11,951 nt of DNA from an uncultured Collinsella sp. GTDB lineage: Bacteria > Actinomycetota > Coriobacteriia > Coriobacteriales > Coriobacteriaceae. This document shows, piece after piece, positions 1 through 6,633 of the stretch. The stretch is taken from NCBI GenBank assembly GCA_905204635.1, contig CAJLAN010000031.1, positions 1-11,951 on the forward strand, in the 5' to 3' direction. Made by a program: the position numbers and the translations under genes. Numbering within the stretch: the stretch's first letter is position 1; each line of letters opens with the position of its first letter. Under the pieces are notes generated by a model. That model saw only the letters and a list, made by a program, of their open reading frames with translations, was not told the DNA's origin and did no database searches.

Positions 1-540
1 TTCGATCACGTCGTCTGCGAGGTCGTCGACGGTGGGCACGCGCAGGCGTGTGGCCGGGGCGCGCAGGGCGCTGCGGCGGGCAACCTCCTCGGCAGAAAGG
101 CCTCGGCAGGCGCCGCGGTAGATGGGCGTGCCGTCGCTGGCGTGCGGCGCGCTCGCGGCGTGGAGTTCGGCACGCGTGCAAAAACAGGGATAGGTGAGGC
201 CGGCGTCTTGCAGCTGGCGCAGGGCGTCCTCGTACAGATCCAGGCGATCGTGCTGGTAGTAGGGGCCTTCGTCCCACTCGAGCCCCAGCCAGGTTAGATC
301 GTCAATCAGTTGAGCGGCAAGTTCCGGGCGCTTGCAGCGATCGTCCAGGTCCTCGATGCGCAGCACGATGCTGCCGCCCTGGCTGCGGGCCGAAAGCCAC
401 GCACACAGGCAACTGAACACGTTGCCCAGGTGCATGCGGCCCGAGGGCGACGGGGCAAAGCGGCCCACGACGGGGATGGGCGCTGCCGTTGCTGGTGCGT
501 CCGCGGCGTGTGTTGCTATGTTGCATGCGTTGATATCCAT
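1..540 (-). CDS. gluQ: Glutamyl-Q tRNA(Asp) synthetase, 3' end cut by window edge
   Basis: The first 180 residues are visible; the C-terminus lies beyond the left edge. The family activates glutamate and attaches it to the queuosine base at the wobble position of tRNA-Asp; it is a shortened paralogue of glutamyl-tRNA synthetase without the anticodon-binding domain. Seen here: the class I signature GRFAPSPSG at 26-34 with the HIGH-like HLGN at 37-40, the LRIEDLD segment near 60-66, and a zinc-site pattern CFC (C119, C121) followed by Y141 and C145. The CxC...YxxxC arrangement is typical of GluQ rather than GltX. The start is the ATG at 540-538, which leaves a 25-residue leader before the Rossmann fold. 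No Shine-Dalgarno sequence precedes it, but a TATACT box ends 7 bases upstream, which fits a leaderless mRNA. The KMSKS region is not visible, so a full-length GltX is not formally excluded. Confidence 0.88.
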   Translation of the reverse strand, partial: MDINACNIATHAADAPATAAPIPVVGRFAPSPSGRMHLGNVFSCLCAWLSARSQGGSIVLRIEDLDDRCKRPELAAQLIDDLTWLGLEWDEGPYYQHDRLDLYEDALRQLQDAGLTYPCFCTRAELHAASAPHASDGTPIYRGACRGLSAEEVARRSALRAPATRLRVPTVDDLADDVIE

Positions 541-547
541 GCGGACG

Positions 548-553
548 AGTATA
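548..553 (-). promoter_or_regulatory. Candidate -10 box for leaderless gluQ transcript
   Basis: On the minus strand TATACT (5 of 6 matches to TATAAT) ends seven bases before the gluQ ATG. Initiation 6-8 bases downstream would put the first transcribed base at or next to the start codon. No good -35 hexamer is visible at 16-18 bases spacing, and no purine-rich ribosome site lies between. Leaderless mRNAs are common in Actinobacteria. Placement is inferred from sequence alone. Confidence 0.45.
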
Positions 554-670
554 GCGCGGGGCGCGGTGGGGGAGACGCTGCCGTGGCCTGCAAGTTGCCG
601 AGGCCGCGCGTTGCGCGTGCCGGACCACCGGCTCGATAGCTCGATCGCCAGCCCAACCCCTCAAACGACA

Positions 671-706
671 GAAACCCCGGCAGCTCTTCGCAACTGCCGG
701 GGTTTC
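671..706. terminator. Strong hairpin (13-bp perfect stem) in divergent gap
   Basis: GAAACCCCGGCAG at 671-683 pairs perfectly with CTGCCGGGGTTTC at 694-706 across a 10-base loop. The A/T-rich stem ends resemble intrinsic terminators, but no uninterrupted T-tract follows on either strand; the minus strand has a broken one (TTTCTGTCGTTT). No recognised gene on either strand would end here, because gluQ starts at 540 going left and the DUF2207 gene starts at 1042 going right. It could close an unrecognised short transcript or be a structural repeat. Confidence 0.55.
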
Positions 707-732
707 CGCGGAAAAGGGGGACATGATCCTCA

Positions 733-783
733 AGCGAACGGCAAAGGGGCAAACCGTTTTCGCTCAACTGCTTTATGCCCCTT
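733..783 (+). other. Possible H-type pseudoknot in the 541-1041 gap
   Basis: Two helices interleave. AGCGA+ACGG (733-741) pairs with CCGT (754-757) and TCGCT (760-764), with two bulged T. AAGGGGCA (744-751), which lies in that loop, pairs perfectly with TGCCCCTT (776-783). A further GCGGC/GCCGC hairpin follows at 809-826. The order stem1-5', stem2-5', stem1-3', stem2-3' is that of an H-type pseudoknot. The rest of the gap 541-972 holds the hairpin at 671-706 and the repeat at 897-929; I see no convincing protein gene or tRNA in it. Chance or a decayed element remain possible. Confidence 0.3.
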
Positions 784-896
784 GCTCGCGGACTCAATCA
801 GTGCGCGTGCGGCAACACAAAGCCGCTACACCTGTGACGGAGCTATGAAGTGGTATCTATTGCCGGAGCGGGCTATGCCAAGGAGTGTCCCAGATT

Positions 897-929
897 GCCG
901 GCAGATAAGGAACGTCCCCAGGTGCCGGC
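897..929 (+). repeat. GTCCC-core element, copy 1 (arms GCCGGCA/TGCCGGC)
   Basis: GCCGGCA (897-903) and TGCCGGC (923-929) form inverted arms around a 19-base centre that ends with AGGAACGTCCCCAG (908-921). The same 14 bases occur in reverse complement at 3085-3098 between quite different arms. A further TGTCCCAGAT lies just upstream (886-895). It looks like a dispersed intergenic repeat of the REP or miniature-element kind. Confidence 0.6.
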
Positions 930-1041
930 CGCGGGCGTGACTTTCGTCCCGTTTGATACTCCGCTGGCCTAGATGTTCGTCATGTGCGCCCGTAAACGTG
1001 GGACAATGGCGTTGCTGGTATCACAGACAAAGGATGTGCCT

Positions 1042-2985
1042 ATGAACGCCCCCGTTGCCAATACTTGTCGGCAGCGCTGCCTGTTTGCGCGATTCGCTTC
1101 CGTCTGCGTGCTCGTCGCGCTTGCGTTGTTGCTGCTGCCTGTCGCCGCGCACGCCGACGGCTACTCCATGACCCAAACCTATATCGGTGCCACGGTCGAG
1201 GCCGACGGCTCGCTGACCGTTGTCGAGGGACGCCAGTTTGATTTCGATGACGACATCAACGGCGTGTTTTGGGAGATCAATACAGGCTCTAACCAGCAGG
1301 GCGGCGCGGCGGGCGTCAATGTGCTGAGCGTCGAGGAAGACGACACCGCGTTTAACAAGGTCGACAGCGCAAACAAAGGCGACAACGGCGTCTACACGGT
1401 CGAGCAGGCCGGTGACGGCGTAAGGATTAAGGTGTTCAGCCCCCACGAGAGCGGCGACAGCGCGATCTATTACGTGAGCTACACCATGACCGGTGCGGTT
1501 ATGAACTGGGCCGATACCGCCGAGCTCTACTGGAAGTTCGTGGGCGACGGCTGGTCTGCGGATTCCGACGATGTCGAGATGGAAGTGCGCTTCGCAAATG
1601 CCGCTGCCGGGACGGCGGCCGTCAAAGGCGATAACTTCCGCGCATGGGGCCACGGTCCGCTGACGGGCGACGTGTCGCTCGATGAGGACGAGCCCATGGT
1701 CACCTATACCATTCCCTGCGTGCATCAGGGCGAATTCGCCGAGGCGCGCATCGCCTTCCCCAGCGACTGGGTGCCTTGGCTTTCCGCTTCGAGCGAGGAG
1801 CGCATGCCGATAATCCTGAGCGAGGAGAAGGCATGGGCCGACGAGGCTAACGCCCGCCGCGCTCACGCTCGCATGATTGCCAATGTACTTGCCGTACTAA
1901 GTGTTGTCGCGGCGGTGGCCTTTACCGGCACAATCGTTGTGCTCAAGCTGCGCCGCCGCAAGCCCAAGCCGCTTTTCCGGGACGAATATTTCCGCGATGT
2001 GCCTTCGGCCGACCACCCCGCCGTGCTTTCGGCCCTCATGAGCTGGAACGAGGTGCCCGATCAGGCATATATCGCCACGCTCATGAAGCTCACTGACGAC
2101 CGTGTGATCAAGCTGGAGCAGGCGACCGTGACTAAGGCTAAGAAGGGTCTGTTGGGGCGTGAAAAAGAAGAGCAGACGTATCGCGTGACGGTGAGTGATG
2201 CGGGCTGGAGGTCGGCCAAGGGCATTGACCACATGGTGCTCAAGGTCTTCTTTGCCGGTGCTAAGCCCGACGAGAACGGTGACCGTTCGCGCACGTTTGA
2301 CGAACTGCAGCACTACGTCAAGCAGCACGCTACACCCGTGGGCGACAAGCTCGAGGACTATCAGAACACCGTTAAGGGCAAGCTGGCCGATAGCGAGTAC
2401 GTTGCCTCGGACGGCATTGTCGCAATGGTGTTTTGCCTGGTTCTTGGTATTCTGATCGCCTGTATTCCCGCGGGATCCATCTTCTTTACCGACGGCGCAC
2501 AGGCGAACATTATCGCCGCGGTTATCTCGGTGCCGATTGTGCTGGTGGGTATTGGCGTGGGCCTTACGTTCCGCCGCTTTACGCCGGAGGGCGCCGAGGT
2601 GGCGGCTCGCTGCAAGGCGCTCAAGCATTGGCTTGAGGATTTCACGTGCCTAAAGGAGGCCGTCCCCGGCGATCTGGTCCTGTGGAATAAACTTCTGGTG
2701 ATGGGTGCGGCGCTGGGTGTTTCGAAGGAAGTCCTGCGTCAGCTTGCCGAGGCTGTTCCTCCCGAGGTGCGCGAGGCCGACGGTTTCTACGACAATTACC
2801 CCTGCTACTGGTGGTACTACCATCATTACGGTACCGAGTCGCCGCTCGATTCGTTCGACGGCGTGTATCACGAGAGCATCCGTGAGCTCGCGTCGAGCTC
2901 GGACAGCTCGGGCGGCGGCGGAGGCGGCGGCTTCTCGGGCGGCGGAGGCGGCGGCGTCGGCGGAGGCGGCGGCGGAACGTTCTAA
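1042..2985 (+). CDS. DUF2207 family membrane protein with signal peptide and Gly-rich tail
   Basis: A 647-residue protein of unknown biochemical function. The ATG at 1042 is chosen because AAAGGA stands seven bases upstream and the N-terminus then reads as a signal peptide: basic RQRCLFAR, hydrophobic 19-36, and an AHA cleavage site after residue 38. In-frame starts at 973 and 1006 would add a poor leader. An exported beta-rich region follows (about 45-270), as in DUF2207 proteins. Then come a transmembrane helix near 278-303 ending in KLRRRKPK, a cytoplasmic part, two close helices near 458-476 and 487-509, and a cytoplasmic C-terminal part. The end is GGGGG runs broken by F, S and V. This layout and the glycine tail are typical of the family. 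It is a single-gene unit with its own terminator. A role in envelope biology is a guess. Confidence 0.85.
   Translation: MNAPVANTCRQRCLFARFASVCVLVALALLLLPVAAHADGYSMTQTYIGATVEADGSLTVVEGRQFDFDDDINGVFWEINTGSNQQGGAAGVNVLSVEEDDTAFNKVDSANKGDNGVYTVEQAGDGVRIKVFSPHESGDSAIYYVSYTMTGAVMNWADTAELYWKFVGDGWSADSDDVEMEVRFANAAAGTAAVKGDNFRAWGHGPLTGDVSLDEDEPMVTYTIPCVHQGEFAEARIAFPSDWVPWLSASSEERMPIILSEEKAWADEANARRAHARMIANVLAVLSVVAAVAFTGTIVVLKLRRRKPKPLFRDEYFRDVPSADHPAVLSALMSWNEVPDQAYIATLMKLTDDRVIKLEQATVTKAKKGLLGREKEEQTYRVTVSDAGWRSAKGIDHMVLKVFFAGAKPDENGDRSRTFDELQHYVKQHATPVGDKLEDYQNTVKGKLADSEYVASDGIVAMVFCLVLGILIACIPAGSIFFTDGAQANIIAAVISVPIVLVGIGVGLTFRRFTPEGAEVAARCKALKHWLEDFTCLKEAVPGDLVLWNKLLVMGAALGVSKEVLRQLAEAVPPEVREADGFYDNYPCYWWYYHHYGTESPLDSFDGVYHESIRELASSSDSSGGGGGGGFSGGGGGGVGGGGGGTF
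2911..2976 (+). repeat. GGC/GGA glycine-codon repeat inside the DUF2207 gene
   Basis: Three imperfect blocks of GGC and GGA codons are separated by short FS and V codons and encode the C-terminal polyglycine. GGC triplets in this arrangement are prone to slippage, so tail length may vary between strains. A change by a multiple of three only alters tail length; other changes would shift the last residues. Confidence 0.75.
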
Positions 2986-2997
2986 CGGTCGTAAGCT

Positions 2998-3046
2998 ATG
3001 GGCTCCGCTTTTCTCGACAGCCGTCGGGGAAAGCCCATCCCTTTTT
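2998..3046 (+). terminator. Intrinsic terminator of the DUF2207 gene
   Basis: ATGGGCT (2998-3004) pairs with AGCCCAT (3032-3038). A bulge (CCGC) and an inner helix closed by CGAC/GTCG (3015-3018 with 3023-3026) continue the stem. CCC and five T (3042-3046) follow. It begins 13 bases after the stop codon. Confidence 0.7.
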
Positions 3047-3066
3047 ATGCGCTACCTACGAAGACT

Positions 3067-3108
3067 GTCCCCAACGACTAGTCACTGGGGACGTTCCTAA
3101 ATGACTAG
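3067..3108 (-). repeat. GTCCC-core element, copy 2 (arms CTAGTCA/TGACTAG), nested palindrome
   Basis: Two inverted repeats interleave: GTCCCCA (3067-3073) with TGGGGAC (3086-3092), and CTAGTCA (3078-3084) with TGACTAG (3102-3108). The 26 bases 3067-3092 are a near-perfect palindrome centred on GACTAGTC. Read on the minus strand, the centre contains AGGAACGTCCCCAG, identical to copy 1. It lies between the convergent DUF2207 and GNAT genes and may also terminate GNAT transcription, though no T-tract is present. Confidence 0.65.
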
Positions 3109-3123
3109 GTATGGCTGCTGGGC

Positions 3124-3765
3124 CTAGGCTGTTAGGTCGAGTTCGTAGAGGAAGCTTTCGCGCGGCATGTCGTGACGGCGCTCTTCGCGGTTGGCGCGGT
3201 GCGTGGCCGTGCGCTTAAAGCCGTGCAGTTCGTAGAACTTCCACGAGCAGTTGGAGTCGGTGTACAGGTGCGCCCTCGTCGCCCCGCGCGAGGACAGGTA
3301 CGAGACTGCGGCGTCGAGCAACACCGAGCCAACGCCCAGGCCATGGACGTCGCGATCTACGGCAAGCAGCGTGACCTCGTTGTCGTGTGGTAACGGGCTG
3401 CTTTCGAGCAGGCGGTTGTTGGTTCGGATGGTTGCGCGCACAAACGAGAGATACTCGGCGCAGGCATCGGGCTCCAGCTCGCGCATTTGCGATAGCAGTG
3501 CGCGTTCGGTATCCAGCCAATGTTCCTTAACGGTGGCGCCGGAGCTCTGTCCCGCACGCGCGAGCGCAATGCCGCGCGCCTGACCGTCGATTACGGCAAC
3601 CTGCGAAAACGTCGAAGACGAAAGGCAATAGGCGAGGTCGCACGCGGCCTCGAGGCGGTTGTACTCATCGTTATCCGAATTGTTATGCCAAAGCTGCTGC
3701 AGAATCAACGCGATGGCGTCGAAGTCTTCGGTATCAAACGGTCGGTAGAGAACCCGCGAGACCAT
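3124..3765 (-). CDS. GNAT family N-acetyltransferase
   Basis: A 213-residue protein of the Gcn5-related acetyltransferase fold, which moves the acetyl group of acetyl-CoA to an amine. The acetyl-CoA pyrophosphate-binding loop is clear: LLAVDRDVHGLGVGSVLL, with R138, G142, G144 and G146 in the RxxGxG/A pattern. The following helix and the WKFYELHGFKRT segment near 175-186 form the usual motif B end of the domain. The N-terminal part (YRPFDTEDFDAI) is typical of the family. The start ATG at 3765-3763 has GAAAGAGG four bases upstream. Substrate cannot be told from sequence; small-molecule or protein amines are both possible. It is a single gene, convergent with the DUF2207 gene and divergent from purH. 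Confidence 0.88.
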   Translation of the reverse strand: MVSRVLYRPFDTEDFDAIALILQQLWHNNSDNDEYNRLEAACDLAYCLSSSTFSQVAVIDGQARGIALARAGQSSGATVKEHWLDTERALLSQMRELEPDACAEYLSFVRATIRTNNRLLESSPLPHDNEVTLLAVDRDVHGLGVGSVLLDAAVSYLSSRGATRAHLYTDSNCSWKFYELHGFKRTATHRANREERRHDMPRESFLYELDLTA

Positions 3766-3927
3766 GGTGCCTCTTTCTTTTGCGGATGCATATCGAGCAC
3801 AGTTCTACCACGCTATTGGCATCTAATTATGGTGCCCCTGTGTTCCATGAACTCACCGTGCCCGGTGCCGTGCCCATCCCCTCCGCTCGCAAACTTTTTC
3901 TGCATATGCGCCCGTTGCGGGGTGCAT

Positions 3928-3945
3928 CGATGCGCTCGATGCGCT
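3928..3945 (+). repeat. Perfect 9-bp tandem repeat upstream of purH
   Basis: CGATGCGCT occurs twice end to end (3928-3936, 3937-3945). The preceding bases make GCATCGATGC (3924-3933) a palindrome. The second unit runs into TACATT (3945-3950), a possible -10 box about 95 bases before purH, although no good -35 stands at standard spacing. The repeat could be a regulator site. The rest of the 3766-4042 gap shows nothing clear; no purine riboswitch core is recognisable. Confidence 0.5.
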
Positions 3946-4042
3946 ACATTGAATCAGTATTTTCAATGCCGCTGCGCGAGCGCTGCAGATCGACGTATCA
4001 CCGGCTCACAGAGCACGGCGGCGCACCAGACAGGAGGACTGC

Positions 4043-5650
4043 ATGGGATCTGATGTGAAGATCGCACGCGCGTTGATCTCGGTTACCGATAAGACGGGCG
4101 TCGTCGATTTCGCACGGACGCTGGTCGATGACTTTGGCGTCGAGATCATCTCTACGGGCGGCACGGCTCGTGCCATCGAGGACGCGGGCGTCCCCGTAAC
4201 CCCCATCGAGGAGTTCACGGGCTATCCCGAGATGATGGACGGCCGCGTTAAGACCCTGCACCCCAAGGTTCACGGCGCGCTGCTGGCCCGCCGCGATTCC
4301 GAGCAGCACATGCAGGAGGCTGCTCAGCACGGCATTAAGCTGATCGACCTGGTCGTCGTCAACCTGTACGAGTTCGAGAAGACCGTCGCCAACCCCGAGG
4401 TCACCTTCGCGGACGCCATCGAGCACATCGACATCGGTGGCCCCTCCATGCTGCGCTCTGCCGCCAAGAACGCCGCGAGCGTTACCGTCATCTCCGACCC
4501 GGCCGACTATGATGCCGTCCTGGCCGAGATGCGCGAGACCGGTGGCTGCACCACGCTTTCCACCCGTCGTCGCCTGCAGGTGAAGGTCTACCAGACCACC
4601 GCCGCCTACGACACGGCTATCTCCCGTTGGCTTGCCGCCCAGGCAAGCGACGTGGCGGACACCTCTGCCAAGCTCGAGATCTCGCTGGAGAAGGTCGACG
4701 ACCTGCGCTATGGCGAGAACCCGCAGCAAAAGGCCACGGTCTATCGCTTTGCCGAGGGCTGCGAGAATACCGCGAGCTCGCAGTTCCCGCTCGTGGGCTC
4801 CGAGCAGATCCAGGGCAAGCCGCTCAGCTACAACAACTATCTGGATGCCGACGCCGCTTGGAACCTGGTCCGCGAGTTCGACGAGCCGGCCTGCGTGATC
4901 CTCAAGCATCAGAACCCCTGCGGCTCCGCCGTGGCCGAGGACATCACGGCCGCCTACGACCGCGCCTTCGCCTGCGATCCCAAGAGCGCCTTCGGCGGCA
5001 TCATCGCCTGCAACCGCGAGGTTCCCTATGAGCTGGTTGAGCACTTTGCCGATCAGAACAAGCAGTTCGTCGAGGTTATCATCGCTCCGAGCTACACTGC
5101 CGAGGCGCTCGAGCGCATGGCCAAGCGCCCCAACCTGCGCGTGCTGGCCACCGGCGGCGTGGACCACGGCGCCCAGGTGGAGCTGCGCTCCGTCGACGGC
5201 GGCATGCTGGTGCAGGAGGTCGACCACGTGACCGAGGATCCTGCGACCTTTACGTTCCCCACCGACCGCAAGCCCACCGACGCCGAGATGGCCGAGCTCG
5301 AGTTTGCCTGGAAGGTCTGCAAGGGCGTCAAGTCCAACGCCATCCTGGTCTCCAAGGGTAAGGCCGGCATTGGCATGGGCCCGGGTCAGCCCAACCGCGT
5401 TGACTCTGCACTGCTTGCCTGCGAGCGCGCCGAGGACTTCTGCGAGCGCGAGGGCGTGGAGAAGGGCGGCTTTGCCTGTGCAAGCGACGCGTTCTTCCCG
5501 TTCCGCGACAACGTCGACGTGCTTGCCGCGCACGGCGTGACCTGCATCATCCAGCCTGGCGGCTCCAAGCGCGACGACGAGAGCGTCCAGGCCTGCAACG
5601 AGCATGGTATTGCGATGGTCTTCACAGGGGCTCGCCACTTTAGGCACTAA
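4043..5650 (+). CDS. purH: Bifunctional AICAR formyltransferase / IMP cyclohydrolase
   Basis: The 535-residue enzyme catalyses the last two steps of de novo purine synthesis: AICAR to FAICAR with 10-formyl-tetrahydrofolate, then closure to IMP. The N-terminal cyclohydrolase domain (about 1-200) shows ALISVTDKTG at 10-19, STGGTAR at 37-43, GRVKTLHPKVHGALLARR at 67-84 and the IDIGGPSMLRSAAKN region. The transformylase domain shows LRYGENPQQKA at 221-231, the catalytic Lys-His pair K288-H289 in LKHQNPCGSA, SAFGGII, and the closing SDAFFPFRD...QPGGS...TGARHFRH. The length is normal and all key motifs are present. AGGAGG stands five bases before the ATG at 4043. No other purine gene adjoins it in this window, so it appears to be transcribed alone. 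Confidence 0.97.
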   Translation: MGSDVKIARALISVTDKTGVVDFARTLVDDFGVEIISTGGTARAIEDAGVPVTPIEEFTGYPEMMDGRVKTLHPKVHGALLARRDSEQHMQEAAQHGIKLIDLVVVNLYEFEKTVANPEVTFADAIEHIDIGGPSMLRSAAKNAASVTVISDPADYDAVLAEMRETGGCTTLSTRRRLQVKVYQTTAAYDTAISRWLAAQASDVADTSAKLEISLEKVDDLRYGENPQQKATVYRFAEGCENTASSQFPLVGSEQIQGKPLSYNNYLDADAAWNLVREFDEPACVILKHQNPCGSAVAEDITAAYDRAFACDPKSAFGGIIACNREVPYELVEHFADQNKQFVEVIIAPSYTAEALERMAKRPNLRVLATGGVDHGAQVELRSVDGGMLVQEVDHVTEDPATFTFPTDRKPTDAEMAELEFAWKVCKGVKSNAILVSKGKAGIGMGPGQPNRVDSALLACERAEDFCEREGVEKGGFACASDAFFPFRDNVDVLAAHGVTCIIQPGGSKRDDESVQACNEHGIAMVFTGARHFRH

Positions 5651-5654
5651 TATC

Positions 5655-5682
5655 GTTACGCGGTTTTACCAAACCGCGTAAC
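5655..5682 (+). terminator. Perfect 12-bp hairpin just after purH
   Basis: GTTACGCGGTTT (5655-5666) pairs fully with AAACCGCGTAAC (5671-5682) over the loop TACC, starting four bases after the purH stop. No T-tract follows, so it is either a U-tract-independent terminator, a 3'-end stabiliser, or the edge of the repeat that follows. Confidence 0.6.
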
Positions 5683-5693
5683 TGCTCGACGCT

Positions 5694-5797
5694 GCGCCGG
5701 CCCCAAGCACCTCATCTCGCCGCTCAAACCGTCGCTCGCGTACAGAAGTACGCGTCGCTCCTCTTTCGCGGCGACCTGAGGCACTTGGGTCCGGCTC
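5694..5797. repeat. Long imperfect palindrome (~104 bases)
   Basis: Left arm 5694-5743 and right arm 5748-5797 surround the loop AGAA. Best-paired parts are CGCGTAC/GTACGCG (5737-5743, 5748-5754), CGCCGC/GCGGCG (5718-5723, 5768-5773), the CCTCA/TGAGG pair (5710-5714, 5777-5781), GCCGG/CCGGC and CCCAAG/CTTGGG (5702-5707, 5784-5789). No open reading frame of note is inside. A related fragment occurs at 10225-10249. It behaves like an extragenic palindromic repeat and could fold as a cruciform or a long RNA hairpin. Confidence 0.6.
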
Positions 5798-5852
5798 GCT
5801 GGCTTGTGCTCCACCAGCGGTATTGGCTCGCCCCGAACTAAAGCTATCTATT

Positions 5853-5886
5853 GCCGTCCGTGCCGGTTGGTGCGGGCGGCTTTTTT
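5853..5886 (+). terminator. Intrinsic terminator before the 5928 gene
   Basis: Twelve base pairs (5853-5864 with 5869-5880, three G-T wobbles) close on the tetraloop GGTT, and six T follow (5881-5886). This is the best textbook terminator in the window. It lies about 200 bases after purH, so it probably ends read-through from purH and the palindromic repeat. Confidence 0.8.
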
Positions 5887-5895
5887 GGGTATAAC
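5867..5895 (+). promoter_or_regulatory. Promoter overlapping the preceding terminator
   Basis: TATAAC (5890-5895) lies 17 bases after TTGGTG (5867-5872). The -35 hexamer sits in the loop and 3' arm of the terminator stem and the T-tract forms part of the spacer. Transcription would begin near 5902, about 25 bases ahead of the ATG at 5928. The -35 match is modest (TTG only). Confidence 0.5.
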
Positions 5896-5927
5896 GGTGC
5901 GGTGTATGTTTTTGAGAAAGGTTGGAT

Positions 5928-6611
5928 ATGGCCGTTGTGGATGATGCCGAGCTGTTTGGCAATGCCGAGGATCAGCGTGCGTACGAGGACTTTTGCGCCA
6001 ATCAGGAGGCGGTCGAGAAGTTTACGCTCGACAAGCCCGCGCTTGTCTGCCGTTGGCGCATGTCCAACAAAAAGGTACCCATGCTCAACCGTCACATCCG
6101 CGCGCTGTCTGAGCGCCTGGTGCAGGGCGAGCCACTCACCCATAACATGCTCAGCTGGGCCAAACAGCACGTTGAGTGGTCGCTTGCCGAGGGCGATTAC
6201 ACCGCACGCGACGGCGTGCTCATGCTGGTGATCGACATCAACGGCAACGCCGCCATGACGGTGGGGGAGTACGAGCCGCTCGCCGATACGTCGGCCAAGG
6301 CGCTGCGTGCCCGCTCCGCCGAGGCCCGCTCCGAGGCCGACGAGACCGGCGTGGCGCCCGAGCTGCTCGCTGCCGTCAACGACGGTGAGCTGGTCTTTGT
6401 GGCGCCGGCGGACGAGTGCCTGTGTGGCACGGCGACGCTCATTGAGCAGCTGGCCCAGACCAAGGGCATCCCAGTCACGCGCGTAGACATCCCCGCTCAG
6501 CTCAAGGGCGCCTTGTTCCTGGTGAGCGACGAGCACGGTGTGGTCCCCGCGACCGAGACGGACGCTGCCGAGGCCGACGCCGCCACGGTCGCCTTCTTCG
6601 CAGAAGGCTAA
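5928..6611 (+). CDS. Hypothetical protein, possibly a reduced class IV aminotransferase-like fold
   Basis: The protein is 227 residues, acidic, without signal peptide or membrane helices, so probably cytoplasmic. The ATG at 5928 is preferred because AGAAAGG stands six bases before it; a TTG at 5922 would sit directly against that site. I do not recognise a named family with certainty. Two stretches resemble class IV aminotransferases or aminodeoxychorismate lyases. LNRHIRALSERL...WAKQHVEW...DGVLMLVIDING (53-106) matches the family's N-terminal RHL...LRL layout. TLIEQLAQTKGIPVTRVDIP followed by ALFLVSDEHGVVPATE (170-210) matches the end of its second domain. The part between is about 65 residues and lacks the EGttsN-like segment, and I cannot place the PLP lysine. 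The length is also below the usual 270-300. If related, it is probably not a normal PLP enzyme. It is a single-gene unit between the promoter at 5867-5895 and a repeat. Confidence 0.7.
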   Translation: MAVVDDAELFGNAEDQRAYEDFCANQEAVEKFTLDKPALVCRWRMSNKKVPMLNRHIRALSERLVQGEPLTHNMLSWAKQHVEWSLAEGDYTARDGVLMLVIDINGNAAMTVGEYEPLADTSAKALRARSAEARSEADETGVAPELLAAVNDGELVFVAPADECLCGTATLIEQLAQTKGIPVTRVDIPAQLKGALFLVSDEHGVVPATETDAAEADAATVAFFAEG

Positions 6612-6633
6612 GAAAAGCTCCGCGCCCGCCGCT

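Noticed and set aside
332..940. 202-residue plus-strand frame across gluQ and the gap
   Set aside because: It overlaps the well-supported gluQ frame, runs through the 671-706 hairpin and a repeat, and resembles no protein family.
541..972. tRNA or other housekeeping RNA in the gap
   Set aside because: No GGTTCGAATCC-like T-arm, cloverleaf or CCA end could be found on either strand; the structures seen do not match an RNA I can name.
1021..1866. 281-residue antisense frame in the DUF2207 gene
   Set aside because: The opposite strand has a signal peptide, membrane helices and family layout; this frame has none.
3766..4042. Purine riboswitch or PurR box before purH
   Set aside because: No purine aptamer junction or known operator could be recognised; only the tandem nine-base repeat stands out.
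3998..5647. 549-residue open frame antisense to purH
   Set aside because: It mirrors purH, whose motifs are complete; the translation is His/Gly/Val/Leu-rich antisense with no domain. Long antisense frames are expected in high-GC genes.
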